Under the pieces are notes generated by a model that was given only the letters and a program-made list of their open reading frames with translations, had not been told where the DNA came from and searched no databases. From NCBI GenBank assembly GCA_009602735.1, contig WELA01010152.1, positions 202,897 to 224,100 on the forward strand: a stretch of DNA of 21,204 bases. The letters run 5' to 3'. The position numbers and the translations under genes were made by a program. This stretch comes from Mesotaenium endlicherianum. Lineage: Eukaryota; Streptophyta; Zygnematophyceae; Zygnematales; Mesotaeniaceae. Shown piece by piece: positions 10,001 to 20,100 of the stretch; the stretch's first letter is position 1, and every line of letters starts with the position of its first letter.

Positions 10001-13000
10001 TGCATACAGTATAGAGTCCAGCAGTCCTCGCGGTAGAGTCTGAGGTGCAAGTTTTTGCAGTATGCAATACTGAAGCATCCCGTCACTTAAATATCTGAAT
10101 GTTCCTTCTGCCATGCTTGTGCTGGCCAGGGGAGGAGCATTCCTTCGACTCCTGTGGCGGTTTTAGTGCTGCTAGTGATGATGTGATGCACACTGTCGAG
10201 AACTCAGTTCATCGTGCCAGAAGTACATGTGCTGCTGAAGGTGGATGCGTTGGCAAACCTTGTTCAGTGAGGATGGTCTATGGACCCTGACATTGGGTTC
10301 ATACTCTGTTTCGCTCTGTGCTTGGCCAGCTGGCAGGCTCGGGAGCTTCTCCTGCAGGAGTGGAAGAGGATAGACTTGCAATTGAGATGGTAGAACTGAG
10401 GAGAGCTCTTGCCCCGATGTGCTTACCTGCAAGCAGTACCGAGTGGGGGGCAGTGTTAGTAGCCAAGCTCTTTGCAAACTGCCCCACTTCAATCTACGGG
10501 CTGCTCAGGGGGACGGAGTCTGAGTGGAAGCCGTTGCTTCAAGAGGTCAGCTTCTACTTTGAGCTTTAGCTGGCTCAGACCTTCTAAAGCTAAGATTCTC
10601 CTGAGCTCTGTTCAGTGCCCGCTGCGACTGATTGCATGTGCCAGATTGCAGTGGTCCATGTGCACGACTACTGTCATGCACGGGTGTGGCATGTCCATGT
10701 CAGTTGTGGCGCGTGCACAATCGTTACAAAAGTATGAAAGTTCCCATACCCCTTGAGCGCGCAGTACTTAGTTATTCGCAGCATGAATTAGGACGCTGAG
10801 CGCTGCTGCCCTCTCATCTTGTCTTGTCTTAGAAAACGCAGTTGTAATACACCTCATAAGCATTAGAAGTCCTCTCTTCTCCTTCAACTACTCACAAGAT
10901 TCTGCTCTTGCTCTGCTGGTGTGCATATATTCAGCCAGTGGGAAGCAAACGGAAGGAAGATGGAGTTACGCAGCAGGAACATGCTTCTCAGGCGCAGCTG
11001 CAAGATACTCTCACACTGGTTCGTCAGTCCAGCTGGCACCTTGCTGTGTCAGCTGTTGCTCCTCCCAGCCAGTTTTGTACACGTTTAATCGTTTGGCTGC
11101 TTGAAGCTCTAACGCTGCCTGCATTTGTCAGTTATGGATGTCCTCAACTGCAGGTGGCAAAGCTTAGAAGTCTATATGTCCAAAGCACCATGTCAAGCCA
11201 TCATTACACAAGCCATGTTATGCCATTGCTTTCTGGTCAAGCGAGCAATACTGCCATGCTTCTTTCTGCAATGTGTACCACAAAGACTGCGTAAGTAGAG
11301 AGTCCTCTCATGCTCCGTGCCTTTCTCTATTCAAAAAAGATGAGAGCCTCTACTTCCTTAGCACGCTCCACAACCCTGTGCCATTCCTTCCGTCAAAAGT
11401 GAAGGAGATTAGTTCCAGCGGACGAAGGAGGGCTAGGTTGTCAGTTACCTTCATGCTCCCGCCGCACGGGCTATGTCCTTGGTTTCTTTCTGTCTGCACT
11501 GTCCCTTGTTTGAACAATTCAAATTTGTCACTGTCGAATGTGCAGGTGATGAACAAAGTGAGCCCATCGGCCTCACTGGTGGAGCCCCTGATGTCCTTGG
11601 CGCAATCCGAGCAAGTGAGCCTGCTTCTATTTCTTGCACTATCTGCAGTTGTAGCAATATCTTTTGTTTGGTAATTACTTCACCATAAGCCTTCCCTTTT
11701 CCATGTTTGCAGGTCTTGCATGCCACATGGCACAGTGGCCTTCAAAGTTGATACACTCTAGCAATCCCTGCCATGCGTACCATGTCAGTAGCTTGCAATA
11801 TTCTTAACCAAGTCAAATTCTGACTGACTAACAGATGGATGGACGGACGGACGGACGGACTAACTGACTTGCTCACTAGCTGGCTGGCTGGCTTGTCTTA
11901 CTGCCTTTTCAGGTGAGCATAGCAGAGAGTGCCCTTGTTGTTTTGAAGGAGCTCATTCGGTTGGATGCCAACTGCTGCCACCGTCTCCAGTGCGGGTAAC
12001 CTTCAAATATCAAAGCCGTGATACGTTTGCAAGAATGCTGTAGCTGACCAATTCTTTTTTGTTTGATTGATTTTTGCGCCCTCTGTCATGCTTCAGTAAG
12101 TCTCTGTGCAGGTGGCCCTTTGAGCTAAAACTTTTGGGAAACTTGCAATGTCAATTCTCAACCCTTGTCATGCTTGTGTGCTCCTTATCTCTCAGGGACC
12201 CTTGTGGATGTCTTTGGAAGTAACCATTGGTGCTTTTGTTGACATGTTCTTGTCAACCATTGCCTGACTTGAAGCCGCATGCTTCCGGGGCATGAAACGC
12301 TTAGCTTTTAGCTGATAGTGAACCAGTGCTCATGTTCCATCATGAAAACGTCAAGAGGTGTCACTGTCGGTTCACAGTCAGCGACAGAGTGCAACAACAG
12401 GGTGCAGACTCGAGTTGAAGGCAAGAGCTCGAGCTCATACACTTCACAGAGTTTTTTCCTCTGGCTTGCAGGGCGCAAGATTGCCCCCGCTGTGATGCCA
12501 CTGGCTGCAAATCCTCAGGTGTGCACTTGAGCCACTTCACTCTGCCAGCTGTCAACACAGGCAGCAGCGAGGGAGAGCATACAAACCGCAAGCGGGCAGA
12601 GTCGTCGAGTGGCGTGATGTCAGAAAGAGCTGCAAGCAATCAGGGGAGCAGGGGGGCTCAGGCGCCGACGTTCCGCTCTCCACGCATAGTGGTTGTTTCC
12701 ACTTCCGGCGCGTCCCCTCAGCCCCATGCCGGTGGGGTGGAGGGGAGAGGAGGGGCCAGAAGGGAAAGCGGGTGCACAGGCGACAGGCGTGCAGATTCTG
12801 GCAGCGGGCTGTCTGGGAGGGTGAGTGAGAAGCCCGCAGACGAGGGAGGGCCCTCAGAAGCAACTGGCACCCGTCCAAAGGACCCCCCTGCAGCGAGAAG
12901 CGGCGAGGGGGAGGCTGCACCACCAGTTGACACCGAGAGAATTGGGGGCAGAAGTGTGAGCCTTGTAGAGAGCGCTGGGGCGCATTCACAGGAAGCAGAG

Positions 13001-15174
13001 GCAATAAGAAGCAAGGGCGCAGACGACGCACACTGCTTAATGGCTGGCGCAGGTGGGCACGGCCTCAGCCGGAGCCGGTGCCATGTTTGGGCGCTTGCCC
13101 GTCTTGCTGCGCCAGGTGTTAGTAGTGGGCCCGTGCAGGAGGCTGCCTTGGGTGTGCTAAATGCCCTTGTTGCCAATGCTGAACCACGTCAAGGCAGACG
13201 AAGGTGACATTTGTCTCTGACTTGCTGTGATTAACCCCCTCACGATCTTGTGCACAAAAATGATAAGTCTACCTTTACAATAGCACCCTGTTTTCTCTCC
13301 CTGGCCTGCATGAGCGCAAACCTCTGTCATTTGAAGTTTGCATGCAGTTTCCGGCCTCTCCTCCCCCCCCTCCCCCCCCTCTTCCTGGTATGCATGAATT
13401 ATCTGCGTGAGTCGCGTGAGTTATGCGGGAAACCAGCTTCTCTGTTGTAGAGTCTGCAAAGGACAAGCAGGGTCGCTTACTCCGCCGGTCTCTTCTGTCC
13501 TGCATTTCAGGTTCAGGTTCCTCTTGGAAGGCGACATCTTTCTCGGCGCGCAATGGGGGCAGAAGGTATCCTTGCGCCCGAGGGCTCTCCAGCTGCTGCA
13601 GCTTCTTCTACGCTGTACGTATATCTCTTCGAGGAAGGCATTGTTGAAGTTGAAAGCTTGTAAGGCTCGCCTTCTGGCCCATTTGCGGCATGAGCTTATT
13701 AGCAGATTCACTTCATGATAAACCATCTCTAGCCCACATTGTAAGTTTTTCCACGAGGCAAACCTCATTGTTGACTTACCCAGGCTGGAAGACACATTGA
13801 TGTTAAATCGAACAGTTTGCGACCCACCATGCACCTGTCGGGGGAAGAAAGCCTGTGGCAGCTGGGTGGTCCGTTGTGCGTGTGCTTAAGCGTCCAGCCT
13901 TACCCTTTCAGGGCTGCGATTGCGCTTCCACCTCCTCATGCAGGTCCACATCTCCTCGCCCTGGTGCTAGAGCAACCATCGCCCAGCAAGGAAAGGAGGA
14001 ACGTGGAAGGGGGGGCAGCCCTCTGTCCCACAGGAAGCAGAAGCTACTGGCAGCTGATAGCTGCTGTTGCAGACTGCCTCACTGTAAATGAGGGAGGCCC
14101 GCAGGTGTGCACATTGGTACTCGCATCCCCGCTTACTTGGAGGTTTTCGCTGCTTCAGTTCCTGACTGTGTTGTTACGCGGACCTGGGTCTACTCGCATG
14201 AATCTGCACAGCTAGGATGCTACTGGTACTCACAGAAGACTATGCACGTGATGTTGGGAATTTTGAGCTCAGCAGACAAAGTGGTGAGAACTATTGACGA
14301 ATTGCGTTGAATCTTGTCCACTTCTGCATGCAGGACTATGCGTGCTGTAGGCAAGCCCTTCAAGTGCTGGCATACCTTGCTGGCATCGGGGAACCCGGGG
14401 TGGGTGCCTTGTTGCAAATAGGTGCGGATCAGGACAGCTGTCCTATCGCCAAACCAGACAACTCTCGGCGCGACGAAACTCTGGATGAAGTGGTACATGG
14501 GGACAAGAGGATTGCTCAAACGGCGCCACCTGTTGATCAATTGGACCCCTCGTCCACTATTGGAGCTGGCACCAGCAGTCGAGGGGGTACAGGGTTTGAG
14601 CAGGTGCTCCCCAAACGGCTCGTCTTCCTGGTGGAGAGAGCTTTGGAAGGAGCAGAGGGATCTTTCCAGGAAAAGATTGAGGGCAATGCTTCTTTGGATG
14701 AGGACAGGTGTGCGAACCTTGTGAAATTGCACTATTTGATTACCACGTCTTCTCGGAGCAAAGGCTCTGGAAAGTGCATGTTGCATTATTGCATTGTGGA
14801 TTTCCGACACATTTGTACTGCCTCCTCAGAAGGCTATGTTTGTGCAAAATTGGAACCTTGATAGTATATGCACTCATGTTTGCTGCTTATGGCAATTGCC
14901 AAATTCTGGATTGTCTTGTTTGTGCAGAGATTGGAGTGTAAGGAGTGCTATGGATCTGTTATGTAAATTGGCATCGAGCCCTGTACATGGAACAAGGACT
15001 ATTTTTCTTCTTACGAGAGACAAGCCTCTTGCTAGGAAGTGTATAGCTGTTTGCAATCAACTCTTAGGACTCTCATTCCAAGGCAAGCAAGGCAACAGCA
15101 TAGACAAGTATGCAGACCTTGCAGACAAAGCAGACCTATTGCAAAGTCGAATATTGACAAGTTTACAGGCTTGA
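7037..15174 (+). CDS. ATRIP: ATRIP homologue (ATR-interacting protein, plant SUV2/HUS2 type)
   Basis: Fifteen exons: 7037-7801, 8078-8143, 8528-8581, 8812-8921, 9179-9696, 10130-10266, 10330-10545, 10935-11153, 11546-11614, 11913-11995, 12472-13203, 13511-13614, 13944-14104, 14334-14707, 14928-15174. All phases join and give 1284 residues. ATRIP brings ATR kinase to RPA-coated single-stranded DNA. Seen: an acidic N-terminal motif (EEWDLDAIDELV, 32-43) like the RPA-binding checkpoint recruitment motif; coiled coil at about 242-331 with KDGAISLLRSKL and LTSQLMFKDQEALEAK, close to the animal ATRIP blocks; a basic, Ser/Gly-rich linker (333-504); then leucine-rich helical segments (e.g. RALQLLQLLLRC, 1014-1025) suiting the ATR-binding helical repeat part. 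Starts at Met21 or Met28 are possible. It is much longer than Arabidopsis SUV2 (about 650) or human ATRIP (791). Exon 6 and exon 11 borders are the least certain. Confidence 0.8.
11821..11893 (+). repeat. Period-4 microsatellite in ATRIP intron 9
   Basis: About 73 bases follow a four-base period: TGAC/TAAC copies, then five perfect GGAC copies (11841-11860), more TAAC/TGAC, and TGGC copies. It ends about 20 bases before the exon 10 acceptor (11911-11912). The CTGAC and CTAAC steps match the branch-point consensus. Confidence 0.8.
12472..13203 (+). other. ATRIP exon 11: large low-complexity insertion
   Basis: This 732-bp exon encodes residues 746-989. It opens with a Cys/His cluster (CPRCDATGC, then H764 and H767), follows with about 170 residues rich in Ser, Gly, Glu, Arg and Pro, and ends in a helical segment (SSGPVQEAALGVLNALVANAE). 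The middle is probably disordered and explains much of the extra length of this ATRIP. The first 47 bases end in CAG|GTGTGC, so an internal donor at 12519 is possible. Confidence 0.6.
13361..13379 (+). repeat. Double C-octamer tract in ATRIP intron 11
   Basis: Two runs of eight C separated by a T, flanked by further pyrimidines. The opposite strand has a G-quadruplex-like pattern. It lies about 130 bases before the exon 12 acceptor, too far to be its core pyrimidine tract. Confidence 0.7.
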
Positions 15175-16543
15175 CAATTTGTGTTCAAATTGCCTGATTT
15201 CAAAAGAAAGAAGGTAAATAGTAGGAGTAGTAATATGCTACGATGCGCGTCATGTGTTCTTGTCTAATCCTTTCCAACATGTTGCTACATTTATATATAC
15301 TTGTTTAAGTTCAGACAACTTCATTTAATCTCCTTCAAAACTCTTGATTAGCAATCGCACCTATCGTTATGCGACCGTACGAGGATGGGAGTTTTGCAAA
15401 CAATCTGGTGCTCTTGCTGTGTTAGGGTTGACCGCCGGATATTTGCCGCAGCTTACTGCCAATAGACATTATAGTACCAAACAATAACTCCACAACACTA
15501 TTGTGCATGGCAGTAACAGGTGCTGGCACAAACTTAGGCTTGGGCCTGACTTGTGCACCTCCCAGTGGGGGGGGTTAGAGGGGTGGGTAAGTGTAGCAGG
15601 TACTTTTCGCTGCAATGAAGGTTGTTTTGCAGGATGGAGCCTTCACGAGGTTTAGGTGTGTCGATTGAACATGGAACGTGTGAAAATCGATCATTTTGAC
15701 CACTCAAACCTTGGTTTGTGACAGTTCATGTTTAGGGTCATGTCACAACCTTAAAATTACATGTAATTCCATAATTGCATATATGTTTTTTACTGGGGCA
15801 TTGCTGCACCCTATGAATGTGCTAGTTGTCTTCAGTTAATTGTCATGTGTCCACATTTCCTAGTACAATGCCAGCATCATGCAATCGGAAGGAAAAGAGT
15901 GAAGCACTTTTGTTGAAAGCAATCCAATTTGGCCACATATATGTATTACTCCATCTAGGAAGATGCCTTATTGGTGATGAGAAATCTCCAATCTATTTTT
16001 GCTACTTTGGACTTCAAATGCTTCAATGTTAAGGTTTCTTGACTTCACCTGTGTCAATGCGAACATATTTATACATTTTCCATTGTTCTAAAATTACAGT
16101 ATTCGTGCAAGATGAGTACTTCAAGTCATGCATACACACCCAAAAGACATACATTTCATTCATCAATATTTGGTGCCGTGTTCCATACCCTTGGATGAAC
16201 TCTGTTGTAAAGGTCATGCTAAATCTAATGAATAGTCTCCCGTTGTGTAACACTTTTTTTTTTTGGTTTTTTTGAAATAGTCTACTATTATGTTGTTGAT
16301 GAGTTTGCAACCGTTTGCCCTGCTTTTGAAGATGCTCGAATCTACCTTTTGGTATAAAAAAAGGCGAACAATTGATTCAGAGTTGCTTTCAATTTGTGAC
16401 GTATCTCTCAAATAAGTAGGAAAGCTAGAAGAAGAATCTTGGCAACCGAGTAGGCCTCACTAGAATAGGTTCGTTCGTTTCATGGTTAATCTCCGAATAA
16501 GAATCATAATAGAAGTCATTATTTCTCCATTTACGAGTCGTGA

Positions 16544-16550
16544 ATATAAA
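16544..16550 (+). promoter_or_regulatory. Possible TATA box upstream of HUB1
   Basis: ATATAAA followed by AGG lies about 480 bases before the HUB1 ATG. It would place a start of transcription near the 10-bp repeats at 16571 and imply a long leader or a 5' intron. The motif is short and could be chance. Confidence 0.2.
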
Positions 16551-16570
16551 AGGTCGTTCGATTACCTCTG

Positions 16571-16608
16571 TGCGTTGCCGTGCGTTGCCGTGCGTTGCCG
16601 TGCGTTGT
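16571..16608 (+). repeat. Tandem 10-bp repeat TGCGTTGCCG, 3.8 copies
   Basis: Three perfect copies are followed by a partial one (TGCGTTGT). The array is 21 bases downstream of a TATA-like motif and about 420 bases upstream of the HUB1 start codon. Confidence 0.9.
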
Positions 16609-16999
16609 CAAACAACTTTGTATCCGTACGTCCATACCCCGGCGGGGAATTGGACGAGATAGTACCATTCACTGCAGGACACTGACACCCGCAGAAGCCC
16701 GCTGGATTTGACGATGGTAGGCCCCCTCGGGGCTCCATTCCAAAATCATAACGTGCCTCTTCCATGTTGCGATAGAAGTGTTGCTCAATGCTTAGAGATT
16801 TGTAGAATTGATTGCACCATAACATTTAAACGCAGGAGACGCCTACCAGTTTGAGCGGACTTGGTGCTAATATTGACGTGGTCATCCATTGCCATGTGAA
16901 TTGAAATTTGTGTGTTGTCAACTGATTCTTGTCTGGTGATTTCTCTGTCTCTCGAGCTGGAGATAGCACGTTCTGTTCCGCTCAAGACTTTTGCCGGAG

Positions 17000-17136
17000 A
17001 TGCCCCTCATCACAGGCGGGGCAAGATGGGGAGCACAGAAGAACCTGACAGGAAGAAGCGACACCTCACTCAGAACAACAACGTCTCTTCTCCTGCAAAG
17101 AAACCAGGAACTCAGTCATCAACAGAGGACAAGAAG
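17000..17136 (+). promoter_or_regulatory. Out-of-frame uORF overlapping the HUB1 start
   Basis: An ATG at 17000 with G at -3 lies 26 bases upstream of the HUB1 ATG in another frame. It stays open through the whole of exon 1, so it would compete with the conserved start if present in the mRNA. Inference only, since the 5' end is unknown. Confidence 0.3.
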
Positions 17137-20100
17137 GTATTTGTAGGCTGCACCTTCATAGGGGATGTAGTACTATCTAAAGGCGGTATGCTAGTTAACT
17201 AGGAATTTAGATTGCGGAGGTATTGCAGTAAAGCTTTCGACAAAAAAATTATATAAATACATTTGCATGTGCAGGTGGATGCAGGAATGTTGCATTTCCA
17301 GAACCAGAAGCTTGCACAGCAATTGGAAGTACACAGAGAAGAGATTCATCAGCTGGAGAGCAAGTTTGCAGAATGTCAGGAGAAGCAGGCAAATTACGAC
17401 GAGACCCTTATGACAGTAAATAGGGTTTGGAATCAGGTATGCCAGTCGACCTTCAAATGTTCTCTTTTCTCATCATGAATTTATGTGAGTGCTTAAGACT
17501 ACCTTCTGGTCCTACTCTTTGTGATCAGTGGATGTGTGTGAAATTCATATGTTTGGCTAGGTGGATGCATTTTTGGTCACCATCCATCTGCAAATTGCAG
17601 TGACATCTGTGTGTCTCATTTGCCTTTGCAATCCATGTTGTGCAAGCTGTGGACCAACTCCTTCTAGTGACCTGGGGTTTCTTCATTGCAGCTCATGGAA
17701 GACTTGGAACTTTTGGCTGTCCGTGCAAACGCCAACATTAATGGGTTGAAGGTTGAGAATTTCAGCCACTCGCGCAAAGGTTAGTACCATCCTCAGTATA
17801 TCTTCACATATGGCCCAACATACTGAACTGGAGACGTACGGGATCTTGTAGGAGACTGCAGGAGGTTCCATGGTTGATTGGAAAGGCTGTAAAGTCCATG
17901 AAGTGGGAGCCCCAGCTCATCAAGCTCCGGCATCATGTGTAGCCGGGAGCATGGGGTGGTAAAGGACAAGGGAACTTTGGTGTGGACATTTCAATGAAGG
18001 CCGAGCCTCTCAGCAAGATGGTGGGAGGCGGGTGAACTATTTGGTGCAGAAGCAACTGAAAGAGACTTTAAGAGGGGAATCGTTGGTTGCTCTGCGCAGG
18101 TGAGACCGCATCTTCAGCCCCTGTAGAGGAGGTGTTCTTGCAGCGCCTCCTCCAAGCTGGGGCCAAGGACTGCAGCAATAGGTCAGAAGATGGATTAAGC
18201 AACATAGGGGCAGCGCTGGCTGTGCGAAGCGAGTCGACAGTAAAAACGTTGACTTGCATAGTACAGGCTATCGAGCTCCAGCGCTTTCGCAGCGATGAGC
18301 TTCAGGCAAGCATTCAAAAGGGACTTCCTGAGACAGGTCCGTCTATGCCTCCTTGTCTGAAACTCCACTCAACGAAGTCTCTGAGTTTTGTGGGGGAAGA
18401 TATGGGATGATTGTGCCCAAGAGTATGATTGTGCTCACTTGCTCAACTCCCAATTTGTCTTCTCTCGAGGGTGATTGCTTTTCAGAGGCAAGGACGGGGG
18501 TATGTTGATGGTAGTATCTATGGACATGTTGGTAGCAACTTCTGTTAATCTAAAATTAGGGTTTGGTTGTCTTGCAGTGTCTGGTCCTGACTGTGGGCAA
18601 TTCAATTTCAACTTGATTGCTCTCTGCTAAGGGTTTAAGGGCTCAGTCGCTGTCTGCAACTGCTGTACACTTCCATACTGTGCTAAGACGGAGAAGCTTG
18701 CCCGGGGGATGTGCTCATATGACAGAAGCAAAGAAGCTGGCGCAGGATGGAGAGGAGAGTCTGCGGGCAGAAGTGGAGACTCTCCGGGAGTCCATGGACA
18801 CCCTGCATGTGCGACATCGAGAGATCGCGTCCGAGGTTGCCATGCTGCGCGACACTCACGCTCAGGACCAGAGCGAGATGAAGCGCCTTTCAGGTACAGC
18901 CAGCAAGCAGGCTTCAGCAAGCTTTTTTTGAGGAGCTCATGCGAAAGGCCGGTACAGCAGAGGGCAGAAGGCAGAGGGCGACTTGTTATCTACTGTGTGC
19001 ATGTAGAGCTGTTCGGCATTGATGAGAGTGACTTGCTACTGTTTGCATGTTGAGCCATTTCAGTGTAGATGTGCTTGTTTGTCTCGCTACGCTTTTTCTG
19101 GTAGGGTTTGGGTCTCTGTCGGGATCAGTTGGGGACTTGAGCCTGCTGCTGATGGCATACCAAAAGCCAATCATCCGGGCATTATCCTCCTAGACCAAGG
19201 CGTGGACTTGGTATCTTGATTGCATGCGCCGTGGTGTAAGCTCCATGTGAGCCATGGGGTCCTTCATCCGTTGGGTTGAGTTACAGGCAGTTATAATCTT
19301 GGCTGGTTTGCCTGTCGCGTTGAGGGGCCCGTCTCACTCGCATTCTGGCTTCCTCTTACTCAGGAGGAGGGTTGCGGGGGCAGTCTTCTTTGGTCTGGTT
19401 GTGCCCATGCCTTCTTTGTTCAGCAGGGGCTTGTCTGCGCACATGGGCCGAGCAATTTGGGCAGGGTTGGCTATTCTCTATCTTAATTTAGCATGGATTT
19501 GTCTGCGTGCATGGGCTGAGCATTCTGGTTAGGGGTTGGTTGCTCATGTGCGCGTCAGCTATTGTGTACCTGTCGTGTGTACGTAAGTTACATGCTTAAG
19601 CAATCTGAGCAGGGGTTGGTTGCTCATGTGTGTGCCAGCCATGTGTACGAGAATGAGTGAGCAGATGCACGTGAAGGCTTGTATTCGCGCATGGCTCGAG
19701 CAATCTCGGCTAAAGTTTGTTGCTCATGCGCATGTTGGCCATGCCGAGCAAGTCAGTGAGTGCACTAGCCAATGTGTGTGAGGGTTTGTCTGCGTGCATG
19801 GGCTGAGGAGTCTGGGCAGGGGGTTGGTTGCTCATGCATGTGCTGGCTGTGTGTGCGTGAGTGAGTGAATGAGCAGACGCGCTGGAGGACAAGACTTCTC
19901 AGCTGGAGACCGCCAGAAGGCGGCTGGCCGCGCTGAAGCAGCAGCAGCAGCAGCAGGACCCAACGGCCGCATCCTCGCAGAGGGCCTCTCCGGCACACAC
20001 GTCCAACTGCGTGAAGGTAGAGGACAGGGGGGCAGACAGGGACAGGGGTGCCTGCCGAGGAGACGCGGAGGACGAGGACGCGGTCTCTCTAGCAGAAGCT

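Larger units (their letters stand above)
15175..16999. other. Intergenic region between ATRIP and HUB1
   Basis: I see no supported gene. The region starts with the ATRIP 3' flank, without a clear AATAAA. A G-rich stretch lies at 15565-15590 and a T-rich tract (11 T, GG, 7 T) at 16254-16273. Short open frames on both strands at 16480-16830 overlap the 10-bp repeat and are not supported by homology or splice partners. Confidence 0.4.

Noticed and set aside
11715..11750. Possible extra ATRIP exon after TTTGCAG reading VLHATWHSGLQ
   Set aside because: It would enter in phase 0 but has no donor in a phase that fits exon 10, and a stop follows at once; direct joining of 11614 to 11913 keeps the frame.
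12552..13176. Minus-strand frames of 152 and 159 codons opposite ATRIP exon 11
   Set aside because: Shadows of a GC-rich exon; the plus frame is open through its full length and joins in phase to both neighbours.
16460..16490. tRNA-like B box (GGTTCGTTCG)
   Set aside because: No matching A box and no foldable acceptor, D or anticodon stems nearby; similar GGTTCG hits at 7050 and 11030 lie in exons.
16562..16825. Minus-strand 87-codon frame overlapping the 10-bp repeat
   Set aside because: Part of it is a translation of the repeat, and it has no recognisable homology or splice context.
18584..18634. Possible HUB1 exon after TCTTGCAG reading SGPDCGQFNFN
   Set aside because: It meets a stop and has no fitting donor, while exon 5 at 18726 joins exon 4 in phase with coiled-coil sequence.
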